Assembly: GCF_014204515.1 (NCBI RefSeq) | Contig: NZ_JACHLI010000010.1 | Location: 1-64,000, forward strand | Length of the DNA: 64,000 nucleotides | Direction: 5' to 3' | From: Pseudomonas nitroreducens | Lineage (GTDB): Bacteria > Pseudomonadota > Gammaproteobacteria > Pseudomonadales > Pseudomonadaceae | Shown: in pieces, positions 7,675 to 16,091 of the stretch | How positions within the stretch are numbered: the first letter of the stretch is position 1 | Layout of the letters: every line of letters begins with the position of its first letter | The notes under the pieces: generated by a model | What the model was told of the DNA's origin: nothing | Database searches by the model: none | Seen by the model: only the letters and a program-made list of their open reading frames with translations | Made by a program: the position numbers and the translations under genes

Positions 7675-8949
7675 ATGCACCGATCGCTAGGCATTAGAAC
7701 CGCTATCTGTGTGTCCGCATTACTCCCCTCGACCTTCGCCGCCGCCGCGACGGAAGCCGAGGTGGAGGCTTTGAAACAGGAACTGATCGAACTCAAGCAG
7801 CGCTACGAAGCGCAGCAGAATGCCCTGATGGTGCTGGAGCAGCGCGTCAGGCAGGTGGAGGAAGCACCGGCCTCGCCCGCGCAGCCCAAGCGCCTGGTCA
7901 AGTCCACTGGCAAACCCACGCCGCCCGGAACCGGCACCACCGTTGCCTCCAGCGGCAGCTCCTATGGCGAGTCACTCAAGGACGACGCCACCCCGCCCAA
8001 GAGCGTGGAAAACCTCTACGACGAGGCCAGCGGCTTCTTCGGCAATGGCAGCTTCAGCTTCGAGACGGGTCTCACCTACACCCACTACGACACCAAGCAG
8101 CTGATCCTCAACGGCTTCCTGGCGCTGGACACCATCTTCCTGGGCAATATCGGCGTGGACAACATCAAGGCCGACAACTGGACCCTGGACCTCACCGGCC
8201 GCTATAACTGGAACAACCGTTGGCAGTTCGACATCAACGCCCCGGTGGTCTACCGCGAAAGCACCTACGAATCGGCCGGCGCCGGCAACTCCACGGCGCA
8301 GTCCACCGACAAGAAGGTCACCCGCGACCCGACCCTGGGCGACGTCAACTTCGGCATCGCCTACAAGTTCATGGACGAGACCGAATCGCGCCCGGATGCG
8401 GTGGTCAGCCTGCGGGTGAAGGCCCCCACCGGCAAGGAGCCCTACGGCATCAAGCTCAAGCGCGCGGCGAACAACGACAACCTCAACGTGCCCGAGTCCC
8501 TGCCCACCGGCAATGGCGTCTGGTCGGTCACCCCCGGCATCTCGCTGGTCAAGACCGTGGACCCCGCCGTGCTGTTCGGCAGCTTCTCCTACACCTACAA
8601 CTTCGAGGAGTCCTTCGACGACATCAGCCCCACCCAGGGCGTGAAACAGGGCGGCAAGGTCGACCTCGGCGACTGGTTCCAGATCGGCGCGGGCGTGGCC
8701 TTTGCCCTCAACGAGAAGACCAGCATGTCGTTCTCCTTCTCCGACCTGATCGCCCAGAAGAGCAAGGTCAAGGCCGACGGCGGCGACTGGACCACGGTCA
8801 CCGGCAGCGATGCCAACGCGGCCTACTTCAACTGGGGCCTGACCTATGCCTGGAGCCCCAACCTGACCATCGTTCCGAACCTGTCCATCGGCATCTCGCC
8901 GGATGCGCCGGATTTCAGCTTCAGCGTGAAATTCCCGTATTACTTCTGA
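7675..8949 (+). CDS. fapF: Outer-membrane Fap amyloid export pore FapF
   Basis: A 424-residue protein, the trimeric outer-membrane beta-barrel that secretes FapB/C/E. After the signal peptide (about 1-24) comes a short coiled coil (about 25-63, with EAEVEALKQELIELKQRYE) known to trimerise and gate the pore. A Pro/Ser/Gly linker with a plug-helix region follows, then a barrel of amphipathic strands from about residue 120 to the end. The protein ends in the aromatic-terminated strand SFSVKFPYYF, a proper barrel-assembly signal. It is the last gene of the operon and is followed by a terminator. Confidence 0.93.
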   Translation: MHRSLGIRTAICVSALLPSTFAAAATEAEVEALKQELIELKQRYEAQQNALMVLEQRVRQVEEAPASPAQPKRLVKSTGKPTPPGTGTTVASSGSSYGESLKDDATPPKSVENLYDEASGFFGNGSFSFETGLTYTHYDTKQLILNGFLALDTIFLGNIGVDNIKADNWTLDLTGRYNWNNRWQFDINAPVVYRESTYESAGAGNSTAQSTDKKVTRDPTLGDVNFGIAYKFMDETESRPDAVVSLRVKAPTGKEPYGIKLKRAANNDNLNVPESLPTGNGVWSVTPGISLVKTVDPAVLFGSFSYTYNFEESFDDISPTQGVKQGGKVDLGDWFQIGAGVAFALNEKTSMSFSFSDLIAQKSKVKADGGDWTTVTGSDANAAYFNWGLTYAWSPNLTIVPNLSIGISPDAPDFSFSVKFPYYF

Positions 8950-8969
8950 CGGTTCGGCTGTGCCAACGC

Positions 8970-8992
8970 AAAGGCCCCAGGATGGGGCCTTT
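8970..8992 (+). terminator. Terminator of the fap operon
   Basis: A perfect 10-bp stem AAAGGCCCCA / TGGGGCCTTT with a GGA loop, 20 nt after the fapF stop. The T-run is short. Confidence 0.75.
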
Positions 8993-9103
8993 GTCGTTCA
9001 TGGCGGTGGGGTTTGCTCGCGGGGATTACTGCAACGGCAGACCATGGTGGCGCGTAAGGCCTTACGGGTTATGCCCCCAACGTTTTCCAGGCTAACCAGC
9101 TGC

Positions 9104-9447
9104 GTAGGAGCGGACTTTGTCCGCGATGCCCTTGCTTGTTGTTGGGTATTCCAGCGTCGCTTCGGCGTAAGCGCAGGCTCTGTGTTTCGCCCCCTCGGGC
9201 GACCCACTTTGGAAAGACCCAAAGGTGGGCAAAGGTCTTCGCCTCTTCCATCCGGCTTTTCGCTTCGCGAAAAGTACCCTCGGTTCCTCGGAGTTCCAGG
9301 GGCCCGAACTAGGCGTCCCCCTCGACGGGCCATCCCTGGCCCGACAACGCGGGCCCCTGGAACTCCAATCACCTTCGGCCTCCTGAAAGGGGCACCTCGG
9401 CGCGTGCGGATATTTCGCTGGAAGACTTCAAAAGCCAGAGCCAGAAA
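9104..9447 (+). repeat. Composite ~340-bp intergenic element, copy 1
   Basis: Begins with a REP palindrome (GTAGGAGCGGAC...GTCCGCGAT, 9104-9127). It continues through conserved blocks TTCCAGCGTCGCTTCGG, TCGCCCCCTCGGGCGA, a stem at 9203-9229, a hairpin CTTTTCGC-TTC-GCGAAAAG near 9253-9271, GGGCCATCCCTGGCCC, and CACCTTCGGCCTCCTGA. It abuts a family-C palindrome at 9448. The same blocks occur in copies 2 and 3. I read it as a non-coding structured element, because the frames across it differ between copies. Confidence 0.75.
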
Positions 9448-9523
9448 GTAGGGCGCATAACCCGGCACGGGTTATCCGCCGTTTGCCTCCCGGCGGATAA
9501 CGCTGGCGCGTTATGCGCCCTAC
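9448..9523. repeat. Family-C palindromic element (GTAGGGCGCATAAC type)
   Basis: An imperfect palindrome that starts GTAGGGCGCATAACC and ends GGTTATGCGCCCTAC-like, with internal GGGTTATCCGCC / GGCGGATAAC arms. Other copies: 10144-10219, 14730-14804, 18704-18774, 29511-29586, 31510-31584, 31710-31785, 58586-58656, and fragments at 21550-21575 and 62759-62790. Confidence 0.85.
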
Positions 9524-9546
9524 GAGGTCAAGACTTTCCCGGTGGC

Positions 9547-9696
9547 GTAGGAGCGGACCTTGTCCGCGAGATCCTTCGCGGCGAACTTCGGTCTTCCCAG
9601 ATAACACCGATGTTCAGCGCCCGATTGTAGGAGCGAGCTTGCTCGCGAACCGCCCAGCACCGTGCCATGCAGGTTCGCGAGCAAGCTCGCTCCTAC
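9547..9696. repeat. REP cluster: family A plus inverted pair of family B
   Basis: A family-A REP (GTAGGAGCGGACCTTGTCCG) lies at 9547-9570. A family-B palindrome GTAGGAGCGAGCTTGCTCGC is at 9627-9650 with its inverted partner at 9673-9696, 22 bp apart, a BIME-like arrangement. Confidence 0.8.
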
Positions 9697-9716
9697 GAAG
9701 AGCTCCGCCGCCACCA

Positions 9717-10086
9717 ATCCAGCTCTAGCTCTGGCTCTGAAGATTTCCAGAGAAACGCCCACGCACTCCGAACGCCCCGTTCAGGAGGCCTCGTTGAAGC
9801 GGAGTTTCAGGGGTTGAGCGACATGGATGTCGCGAGAGCTGCGATGGGCCAGGGATGGCCCTTCGCAGCGTGCCCCTGAAGCTTCGCTTCAACGAGGGAA
9901 TTTTTCGCCTAAGCGAAAAACCGGATGATTGGGGCAAGACCTTTGCCTACTTTGGGTGGGGCGGCCATCCGTCGTTTGCCAAAGTAGGTCGCCCGAGGGG
10001 ACGAAACACGAAGTCCACGCGCACACCGAAGCGACGCTGGAAACCCCACGCGAGGCAGGCTCATCGCGGACGAAGTCCGCTCCTAC
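9717..10086 (-). repeat. Composite ~340-bp intergenic element, copy 2 (inverted)
   Basis: Reverse orientation of copy 1: blocks TCAGGAGGCC, GGGCCAGGGATGGCCC, TTTTCGC-CTAA-GCGAAAA, the stem 9946-9955 / 9979-9988, CGAAGCGACGCTGGAA, ending with the REP (10063-10086). The stem pairs CCTACTTTGG with CCAAAGTAGG, where copy 3 pairs CCTCCTTTGG with CCAAAGGAGG, a compensatory change. Confidence 0.75.
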
Positions 10087-10143
10087 GAAACCCGCAGCCC
10101 GCAGCCGGCAGCCGGCAGCCAAAGATGCTTCGCCAGCAAATAA

Positions 10144-10219
10144 GTAGGCCGGATAACCCGGACCGCGTTATCCGCCGCAGCCACCACGGCGCATAACGCG
10201 GGCGCGCTATGCGCCCTAC
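10144..10219. repeat. Family-C palindromic element
   Basis: A diverged copy (GTAGGCCGGATAACCCGG...ATGCGCCCTAC) of the palindrome at 9448-9523. The remaining 10220-10385 up to the next gene holds a REP-like AGGAGCGGGCCGTGCCCGCG near 10278 and nothing coding that I can support. Confidence 0.75.
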
Positions 10220-10385
10220 CTCCTGGAAAACATCAAGAAAGGGAATGAACCGATGCGGTGAGGGACGAGGCTTGCGCAGGAGCGGGCCGTGCCCGCGAAA
10301 TGCATTGCAGAAATCCCCAAGGACTCACCGTATCGCGGCGGGTAACGGATCCACGTCCGTTCCCGCCCCGACCGGTTTCCCCGCC

Positions 10386-11720
10386 CTAGCGCAACTGATG
10401 CTTGTGCAGCAAACGATAGAAAGTCGGTCGCGAAATCCCCAGCATCCGCGCCGCCACGCTGAGGTTGTCGCCGTGCCGCGCCAGCGCGTCGCACATCGCC
10501 TGCCGCTCGGCGCCCAGCTTGTACTCCTCCAGGGTCACCAGCGGCAGGTGCGGCGAGCGGCCCTTCTCGCGCTCCAGCCCCAGGTCGCGGGCCTCGATCT
10601 GTCGGCCCTCGGCCAGCACCAGGCCGCGGCGTACCCGGTTGGCCAGCTCGCGCACGTTGCCCGGCCAGCCGTGGTCAGCCATGGCCGCCAGCGCATCGTC
10701 GCTGAAGCGCCGCGGCCGGCGTCCGGTCTCGACGCTGTAGAGATGGGCGAAGTGATTGGCCAGCAACGCCAGGTCGCCATTGCGCTCGCGCAGCGGTGAG
10801 GTGGAGACCTGCAGCACGTTGAGCCGGTAGTACAGGTCCTCGCGGAAGCGCCCGGCGTGGATCGCCTGCTCCAGGTCCACATGGGTCGCCGCCAGCACGC
10901 GCACGTCGACACCGATGGCCTGGCTGCCGCCGACCCGCTCGATCTGCTTCTCCTGCAGCACCCGCAACAGGTTGGCCTGCAGCTCCAGCGGCAGGTCGCC
11001 GATCTCGTCGAGGAACAGCGTGCCACCGTTGGCCTGTTCGAAACGGCCGATCTTGCGCTGGTGCGCCCCGGTGAACGCGCCCTTCTCGTGACCGAACAGT
11101 TCGGACTGGATCAGGTTGTCCGGGATCGCCCCGCAGTTGATCGCCACGAATGGCCGCACCGCCCGCCGCGACTGGCGGTGCAGCGTGCGCGCCACCAGCT
11201 CCTTGCCGGTCCCGCTCTCGCCGCGGATCAGCACCGGTGACTCGGTGGGCGCGAACTTCGCCAGCAGCTTGCGCAGCTCGCGCACGTCCCGGCTCTCGCC
11301 CAGCAACTCGTGCTGTCGCTCGTCGCTGTGGACGCTGCCACGCCCGCGCAGGCGCGCCATGCCGAAGGCGCGACCGAGGGTGACCTGCACCCGCGCCACA
11401 TCGAACGGCAAGGTATGGAAATCGAAGAACCACTCACTGACGAAGTCGCCCACCTCGTGCAGGGGCAGGACATCGGGGCTGAGCACGGCTATCCACTCCG
11501 TGCCACTACGGCTGATGAGTTCCTTGACGGACTCCCGGCGTTCGAGGTGCCGGGGTTGCAAACGCAGCAGGCCGACGTCACAACCGCGATTGCTGGCGCT
11601 ATCCAGCTCGCAGCTGTCTACCTCCCACCCTGCTGCCCGTAGTCCGGGTAATAACCTGCGGCAGTCGTCGCATGGATCGACCACCAGCAGGCGACGAATA
11701 TTCGCGGCCGCTTCGAGCAT
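10386..11720 (-). CDS. Sigma-54-dependent activator, VpsR-like
   Basis: A 444-residue bacterial enhancer-binding protein. Residues 1-125 form a receiver-like domain (RRLLVVDPCDDCRR at strand 1), but the usual phosphoacceptor aspartate position reads DVGLLRL with no Asp, so it is probably not a classical phosphorelay target. This is like VpsR, whose activity depends on c-di-GMP. The AAA+ domain (about 140-375) has Walker A GESGTGKE, the sigma-54 loop GAFTGA and Walker B GGTLFLDEIGDLP. The Fis-type helix-turn-helix is at the C-terminus (LSVAARMLGISRPTFYRLL). The ATG at 11720 is preferred over an upstream GTG at 11813 because AAGGAAGGGAGC precedes it and the domain begins there. Proximity to fap and its sigma-54 promoter suggests fap as target. 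Confidence 0.85.
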   Translation of the reverse strand: MLEAAANIRRLLVVDPCDDCRRLLPGLRAAGWEVDSCELDSASNRGCDVGLLRLQPRHLERRESVKELISRSGTEWIAVLSPDVLPLHEVGDFVSEWFFDFHTLPFDVARVQVTLGRAFGMARLRGRGSVHSDERQHELLGESRDVRELRKLLAKFAPTESPVLIRGESGTGKELVARTLHRQSRRAVRPFVAINCGAIPDNLIQSELFGHEKGAFTGAHQRKIGRFEQANGGTLFLDEIGDLPLELQANLLRVLQEKQIERVGGSQAIGVDVRVLAATHVDLEQAIHAGRFREDLYYRLNVLQVSTSPLRERNGDLALLANHFAHLYSVETGRRPRRFSDDALAAMADHGWPGNVRELANRVRRGLVLAEGRQIEARDLGLEREKGRSPHLPLVTLEEYKLGAERQAMCDALARHGDNLSVAARMLGISRPTFYRLLHKHQLR

Positions 11721-11851
11721 GCTCCCTTCCTTGGCGCCATTATTTTGAAAAACTTTAAAAAACAGTTGCTTGGCGCTCCAATTTGTAAAGCTAGCAATAT
11801 CTTGACGCCGCACATCGACCGTTTTCCTATAAGGTCAATGACGAATCGATC

Positions 11852-13342
11852 TCACCATCCACGCCCAAGTCGCTTGACTTCGAGCCGCCTCACAAACTCC
11901 TCCAGCACCAGCTTGTAGAGGTCGTCGCCCAGGTACACATCCTCCACGCCACAATCGATGTTCGGGTTGTCGTTCACCTCGATCACCACCACCCGATCAC
12001 CGGACTGTTTCAGGTCCACGCCGTAGAGCCCGTCGCCGATCAGATTGGCAGTCTTCACCGCCAGCTCCACCACCTTGCGTGGCGCTTCGTGGACGGCCAT
12101 GGTGCGGAAGTCGCCGCTGACTTCCTGGGCATCGGGGCTGTGGTCGTAGATCTGCCAGTGCCCCTTGGACATGAAGTACTGGCAGGCGAAGATCGGCTTC
12201 TGGTTCAGGACGCCGATCCGCCAGTCGTATTCGGTGTAGAAGAATTCCTGGGCCAGCAGCAGCACCGAGCGCTCGAACAGCTCGGCGCTGGCCTTGAGCA
12301 GCTCCTGCTGGTCACTCACCTTGATCACCCCGCGGGAGAAGCTGCCGTCGGGAATCTTCAGCACCAGCGGGAAGCCCAGGCGCTCGCCGACCTTCTCCAG
12401 TTCCTGCGGGTTGTCCTTGTAGAGGATCTCGGTGACCGGCATACCCAGCTTGTGGCTGCGCAGGAGGTCCGCCAGGTAGACCTTGTTGGTGCAGCGCAGG
12501 ATCGACACCGGGTCGTCCATCACCACCATGCCCTCGCTCTCGGCCTTCTTGGCGAAGCGGTAGGTATGGTCGCTGACGCTGGTGGTCTCGCGGATCAGCA
12601 GGGCGTCGTACTCGGCCAGCCGCGAGTAGTCCTTCTTCTCGATCAGTTCGACGTCGATGCCCAGGCTGCGGCCGACGCGGATGAAGTGCTTCAGCGCCTT
12701 GCGGTCCGACGGCGGAAAGGCCTCCTGCGGGTCGTGCAGGATCGCCAGGTCGTAGCGGTACTGCCGGCGCGAGCGCGGCTTGCGCCAGATCTGCCGGCTG
12801 AAACTGTCCAGGGCGCTGGCGAACTGGTCTTCCTGGTCTTCGCGCAGCTTGTGGATGTTCCCCGGCTTCACGCCTTCGATGTGCCAGCCGCGGTTCTTGC
12901 GGAACTCCACCAGCAGCATCGGGCATGGCAGCGCCTCGAACAGCTGGCGCGCCAGGTCCTGCAGCGGCTCGATGTCGGTGCGGCCGAAATACAGGGTCAG
13001 GGTGAAACCATCGGTGCTGCCGTAGGGATGGTCGGCCAGGGCCTTGTCGAGGGTCTTTTCCAGGTCCTCCAGGGCCAGGCTGTAGAGCGACTTCTTCGCC
13101 AGCTCGCTGATGCTGCGCACCGACGGGATGACCTTGTGCCCGCGCGCCTCGGCCAGCAGCGAGCAGTAGTAGCCGTGGCCGAGGTACCGGTAGTTGCGGC
13201 ACAGGTTGATCACCTGCACGCGCTTGCCGTTGTCGTCGTCGATGGGCATCTCCAGGTATTCCTGGGCGCTGACCACGTCCTCGCTGGGATAGTACGAAGC
13301 CCAGTCTTCCTTACGTTCCACAATGATGAACAGCTTGCTCAC
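11852..13342 (-). CDS. RimK-family ATP-grasp ligase with RLAN domain
   Basis: A 496-residue predicted ATP-dependent peptide/amide ligase. The N-terminal RLAN (RimK-like ATP-grasp N-terminal) domain covers about residues 1-150 (CRNYRYLGHGYYCSLLAEAR). The ATP-grasp domain is in the C-terminal half (about 290-485), with LVLKIPDGSFSRGVIKV, the GVDLKQSGDRVVVIEVNDNP magnesium-binding strand and DNPNIDCGVED. The GTG start at 13342 has GGAGG 8 nt upstream and begins SKLFIIVERKEDW, typical for the family. It is divergent, 141 bp away, from a GNAT-C39 peptidase fusion, a pairing described by comparative genomics as a likely peptide-modification or peptide-metabolite module. Substrate unknown. Confidence 0.85.
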   Translation of the reverse strand: MSKLFIIVERKEDWASYYPSEDVVSAQEYLEMPIDDDNGKRVQVINLCRNYRYLGHGYYCSLLAEARGHKVIPSVRSISELAKKSLYSLALEDLEKTLDKALADHPYGSTDGFTLTLYFGRTDIEPLQDLARQLFEALPCPMLLVEFRKNRGWHIEGVKPGNIHKLREDQEDQFASALDSFSRQIWRKPRSRRQYRYDLAILHDPQEAFPPSDRKALKHFIRVGRSLGIDVELIEKKDYSRLAEYDALLIRETTSVSDHTYRFAKKAESEGMVVMDDPVSILRCTNKVYLADLLRSHKLGMPVTEILYKDNPQELEKVGERLGFPLVLKIPDGSFSRGVIKVSDQQELLKASAELFERSVLLLAQEFFYTEYDWRIGVLNQKPIFACQYFMSKGHWQIYDHSPDAQEVSGDFRTMAVHEAPRKVVELAVKTANLIGDGLYGVDLKQSGDRVVVIEVNDNPNIDCGVEDVYLGDDLYKLVLEEFVRRLEVKRLGRGW

Positions 13343-13483
13343 GACACCTCCGAAGACGGCCGCACGCTTGTCGCGCACCAGCCCAGGGACAATACTCGTT
13401 GCAGCTAAGACCGCGCGATGCAACTCCCGTTCGCGGTCGGCATCGAACACGGTGCGCCCCCTGGATTAACGAATGCTTAGCCT

Positions 13484-14578
13484 ATGAAACTGCAGTTCCG
13501 TGCCGCCCACACCGACGACCTGAACGCCCTGGTCGAGATGGAAAACCGCTGCTTCGAACACGATCGCCTGTCCCGGCGCAATTTCCAGTGGATGATCAGC
13601 CGTGCCCACGCCAGCCTCACCGTCGCCGAATCGGCCGGCCAGCTGCTGGGCTACGCGCTGCTGCTGTTCCACCAGGGCACCTCGCTGGCGCGGCTCTACT
13701 CCATCGCGGTTGACCCGGGCGCGCGTGGCATGGGCCTGGGGCAGAAACTGCTGGAGCGCGCCGAAGCCGATGCGCTGGAGCACGACTGCGCCTACCTGCG
13801 CCTGGAAGTGCGCCCGGACAACCCCGGCGCCATCGCGCTCTACCAACGCAACTGCTACCGCCCCTTCGCCACCGTCGCCGACTATTACGAGGATCACAGC
13901 GAAGCGTTACGTTTCGAGAAGCGCATCCTGCACATCGACGAACGCCACCACCGTCGCGTGCCGTATTACCGGCAGACCACCGAGTTCACCTGCGGCCCGT
14001 CGGCGCTGATGATGGCCATGGGCGCGCTGGAACCCGGTCGGCGCCTGGAGCGCACCGAGGAACTGCGCCTGTGGCGCGAAGCGACCACCATCTACATGAC
14101 TGCCGGCCACGGTGGCTGCAGCCCCCAGGGCCTGGCGCTGGCGGCCCTGCACCGGGGCTTTCGCGTGCAGTTGCTGGTGTCGGTGAGAGGACCGCTGTTC
14201 CTCGACGGCGTACGCAGCGAAGAGAAGCGCGAGGTGATGCGTCTGGTCCACGCGGATTTCAGCGCACAGCTGGCGCAAAGCAATGTGGAACGGCTGCGCG
14301 GCAGCAAGCTGGACCTGCCCGCCGTGCTCGCCGCCGGCGGCCAGCCGCTGGTGCTGATCAGCAGCTACCGCCTGACCCGCTCCAAGGCGCCGCACTGGGT
14401 GGTGGTCACCGACTGCGACGAGGACTTCGTCTACCTCCACGACCCCGACGTCGACCACAGCCAGCACCGCGAACCGCTGGACTGCCAGCACATCCCGGTA
14501 AGCCACGCCGAGTTCGAGCAGATGAGTCGCTTCGGCCGCAGCAAACTGCGGGCGGCGGTGATTCTCTACAAGCGCTGA
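13484..14578 (+). CDS. GNAT acetyltransferase fused to C39-like peptidase
   Basis: A 364-residue bifunctional protein. Residues 1-150 are a RimI-like N-acetyltransferase: acetyl-CoA loop ARGMGLGQKLLERAEADA and the GAIALYQRNCYRPF strand typical of RimI. Residues 160-364 form a papain-fold C39-like peptidase with candidate Cys in TEFTCGPSALMMAMG, His in KAPHWVVVTDCDED and Asp in VYLHDPDVDHSQH. The divergent RLAN/RimK ligase supports a shared pathway in which a peptide is built by the ligase and trimmed or acetylated here. The ATG at 13484 fits the first GNAT strand (MKLQFRAAHTDDLNAL). No signal peptide, so cytosolic. Confidence 0.87.
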   Translation: MKLQFRAAHTDDLNALVEMENRCFEHDRLSRRNFQWMISRAHASLTVAESAGQLLGYALLLFHQGTSLARLYSIAVDPGARGMGLGQKLLERAEADALEHDCAYLRLEVRPDNPGAIALYQRNCYRPFATVADYYEDHSEALRFEKRILHIDERHHRRVPYYRQTTEFTCGPSALMMAMGALEPGRRLERTEELRLWREATTIYMTAGHGGCSPQGLALAALHRGFRVQLLVSVRGPLFLDGVRSEEKREVMRLVHADFSAQLAQSNVERLRGSKLDLPAVLAAGGQPLVLISSYRLTRSKAPHWVVVTDCDEDFVYLHDPDVDHSQHREPLDCQHIPVSHAEFEQMSRFGRSKLRAAVILYKR

Positions 14579-14630
14579 GCTCAGTCTGCGCGGGATCACC
14601 TTGTCCGCGTTGACCTCCGCAGCTGGGCGG

Positions 14631-14804
14631 GTTCGCGAGCAAGCTCGCTCCTACAAGGCGGCGTCGGCGCGCTTTTCGTAGGAGCGAGCTTGCTCGCGAA
14701 CCGCACGGCACCACCATTACCACCCAACCGTAGGGCGCATAACCCGGAACGGGTTATCCGCCGATTGCTGCAACGGCGGATAACGCTGGCGCGTTATGCG
14801 CCCT
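14631..14804. repeat. Inverted family-B pair plus family-C palindrome
   Basis: Family-B copies face each other at 14631-14654 and 14678-14701. A family-C palindrome follows at 14730-14804. Together they fill the gap between two convergent genes. Confidence 0.8.
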
Positions 14805-14825
14805 GCAGGAACGCCCACCCCCACG

Positions 14826-14848
14826 AAAAAGGCGCCCTTGGGCGCCTT
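14826..14848 (-). terminator. Intrinsic terminator of the AhpD-like gene
   Basis: Read on the minus strand, the stem AAGGCGCC-CAAG-GGCGCCTT runs into TTTTT, 17 nt after the stop of the gene ending at 14865. Confidence 0.85.
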
Positions 14849-14864
14849 CATCCAGACGATTTGC

Positions 14865-15299
14865 TCAGGGCACCATCGCCATGCCCACGCCGAAGCGGTT
14901 CCAGGCATTGATGGTGGCAATCGCCAGGGTCAGGTTGACGATCTCCGCCTCGCTGAACTGCTCGCGCAGGGCATCGAACTGCTCCTGCGGCGCATGCTTC
15001 TCGGCCAGCAGGGTCAGGCTTTCCACCCAGGCCAAGGCAGCGCGCTCGCGGTCGGTGAAGAAGCGCGTCTCGTGCCACACGCTCAGGGTCTGCAGGCGGG
15101 CTTCGGATTCGCCGGCCTTGCGCGCGTCATTGGCATGCATGTTCACGCAGTAGGCGCAGCCGTTGAGCTGCGAGGCGCGCAGGCGCACCAGCTCCAGCAG
15201 CGAGTGTTCCAGGCCGGACTTCTCCAGCGCCTGCTCCAGGCCGAGCATCGCCTTGTAGGCGTCGGGGGAAGCTTTCGGCCATTCGATACGTGCGCTCAT
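14865..15299 (-). CDS. AhpD-like carboxymuconolactone decarboxylase-family protein
   Basis: A 144-residue all-helical alkylhydroperoxidase-like protein. The redox CxxC plus His motif is complete: LNGCAYCVNMHANDARKAGE (residues about 51-70), as in the AhpD core family. Members reduce peroxides through this dithiol, but many are uncharacterised. The start ATG at 15299 gives MSARIEWPKASPDAYKAM, a typical opening. It is a single gene with its own terminator. Its upstream neighbour on the same strand is an AsnC regulator 128 bp away, probably a separate unit. Confidence 0.85.
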   Translation of the reverse strand: MSARIEWPKASPDAYKAMLGLEQALEKSGLEHSLLELVRLRASQLNGCAYCVNMHANDARKAGESEARLQTLSVWHETRFFTDRERAALAWVESLTLLAEKHAPQEQFDALREQFSEAEIVNLTLAIATINAWNRFGVGMAMVP

Positions 15300-15427
15300 G
15301 CTGATCTCCAGTGGGGGCCCGCGGGTACCGCGGGAATGGGACTAAGTTAGCGCCGTCGCGCGCCGCCACGAATAGCCAATTCCCGGCAATAGCGGCAGAC
15401 CAATAGGCCCTTCCGCCGCGGCGCGCC

Positions 15428-15865
15428 TCAACGATCGATACGGGTGGACAGGATGATCGACGACATCGTCCGCTCCACCCCGTCCAGGGCGCCGATGCGG
15501 TCCAGCACCGCGTCCAGGTCACGGATCGACAGCGCCTCGACGATCACGATCATGTCGAAGTTGCCGCTCACCGAATGCAGCGTCTTCACTTCGGCGATCT
15601 TCTCCAGCGCCTGCACCACCGGGTGCGACAGCTTGGGCAGCGCCGTCACCAGCACGTGGGCACGCACCAGCGACTGCGCGTAGCTGTCCGACACCTTGAT
15701 CGAATAACCGCTGATGATGCCCTGCTGCTCCAGCCGCTCGATGCGGCTCTGCACCGTGGAGCGCGATACCCCGAGCTTGCGCGCCAGCTCGGAGATCGAC
15801 TCGCGGGCGTTGGCGCGCAGCAGGTTCAACAGCGCCGCGTCGGCGTTTTTCGTCATATTGCTCAT
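15428..15865 (-). CDS. Lrp/AsnC-family regulator (likely of davBA)
   Basis: A 145-residue Lrp/AsnC regulator. The N-terminal helix-turn-helix (about residues 10-55, ISELARKLGVSRSTVQSRIE) is followed by the RAM effector-binding domain (about 65-140, GNFDMIVIVEALSIRDLDAV). The ATG at 15865 is chosen; a TTG four codons upstream is also in frame. It is divergent from davB, and an AsnC regulator at this position is also found beside the P. putida lysine monooxygenase genes. The likely effector is lysine or a related amino acid, by inference. Confidence 0.85.
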   Translation of the reverse strand: MSNMTKNADAALLNLLRANARESISELARKLGVSRSTVQSRIERLEQQGIISGYSIKVSDSYAQSLVRAHVLVTALPKLSHPVVQALEKIAEVKTLHSVSGNFDMIVIVEALSIRDLDAVLDRIGALDGVERTMSSIILSTRIDR

Positions 15866-15874
15866 GGTATTGGT

Positions 15875-15911
15875 CAATCTGCCTGAAAGCTCTCGCCAAT
15901 CTTGCAGATTG
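15875..15911. promoter_or_regulatory. Candidate AsnC-type operator between regulator and davB
   Basis: A perfect palindrome CAATCT-TGC-AGATTG (15897-15911), with a third half-site CAATCT at 15875-15880, exactly 22 bp (two helical turns) upstream of the second. Spaced half-sites of this sort fit Lrp/AsnC octamer binding. Confidence 0.5.
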
Positions 15912-16091
15912 TCAGGTTCATTTCAACGACGGCCTTTGCAATAGTGGATGCCACGGCGAGCCCAGACAGCTCGCCATTTCTTTGCCCGCGCGCCATCCAT
16001 CGACTGGCCTCTGCGGGCCGCGCAAAGCCTTGCCAAGCTGGTTGATACACGCCGGCACGCGCAGACGTCGAATAAATAGAAGGGAGCCCCC

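Noticed and set aside
8960..10200. Several 70-160-codon frames in the gap after fapF, rich in Arg/Pro/Gly
   Set aside because: They fall in the composite repeats and REPs, differ in frame between copies, and the copies conserve base pairing rather than codons.
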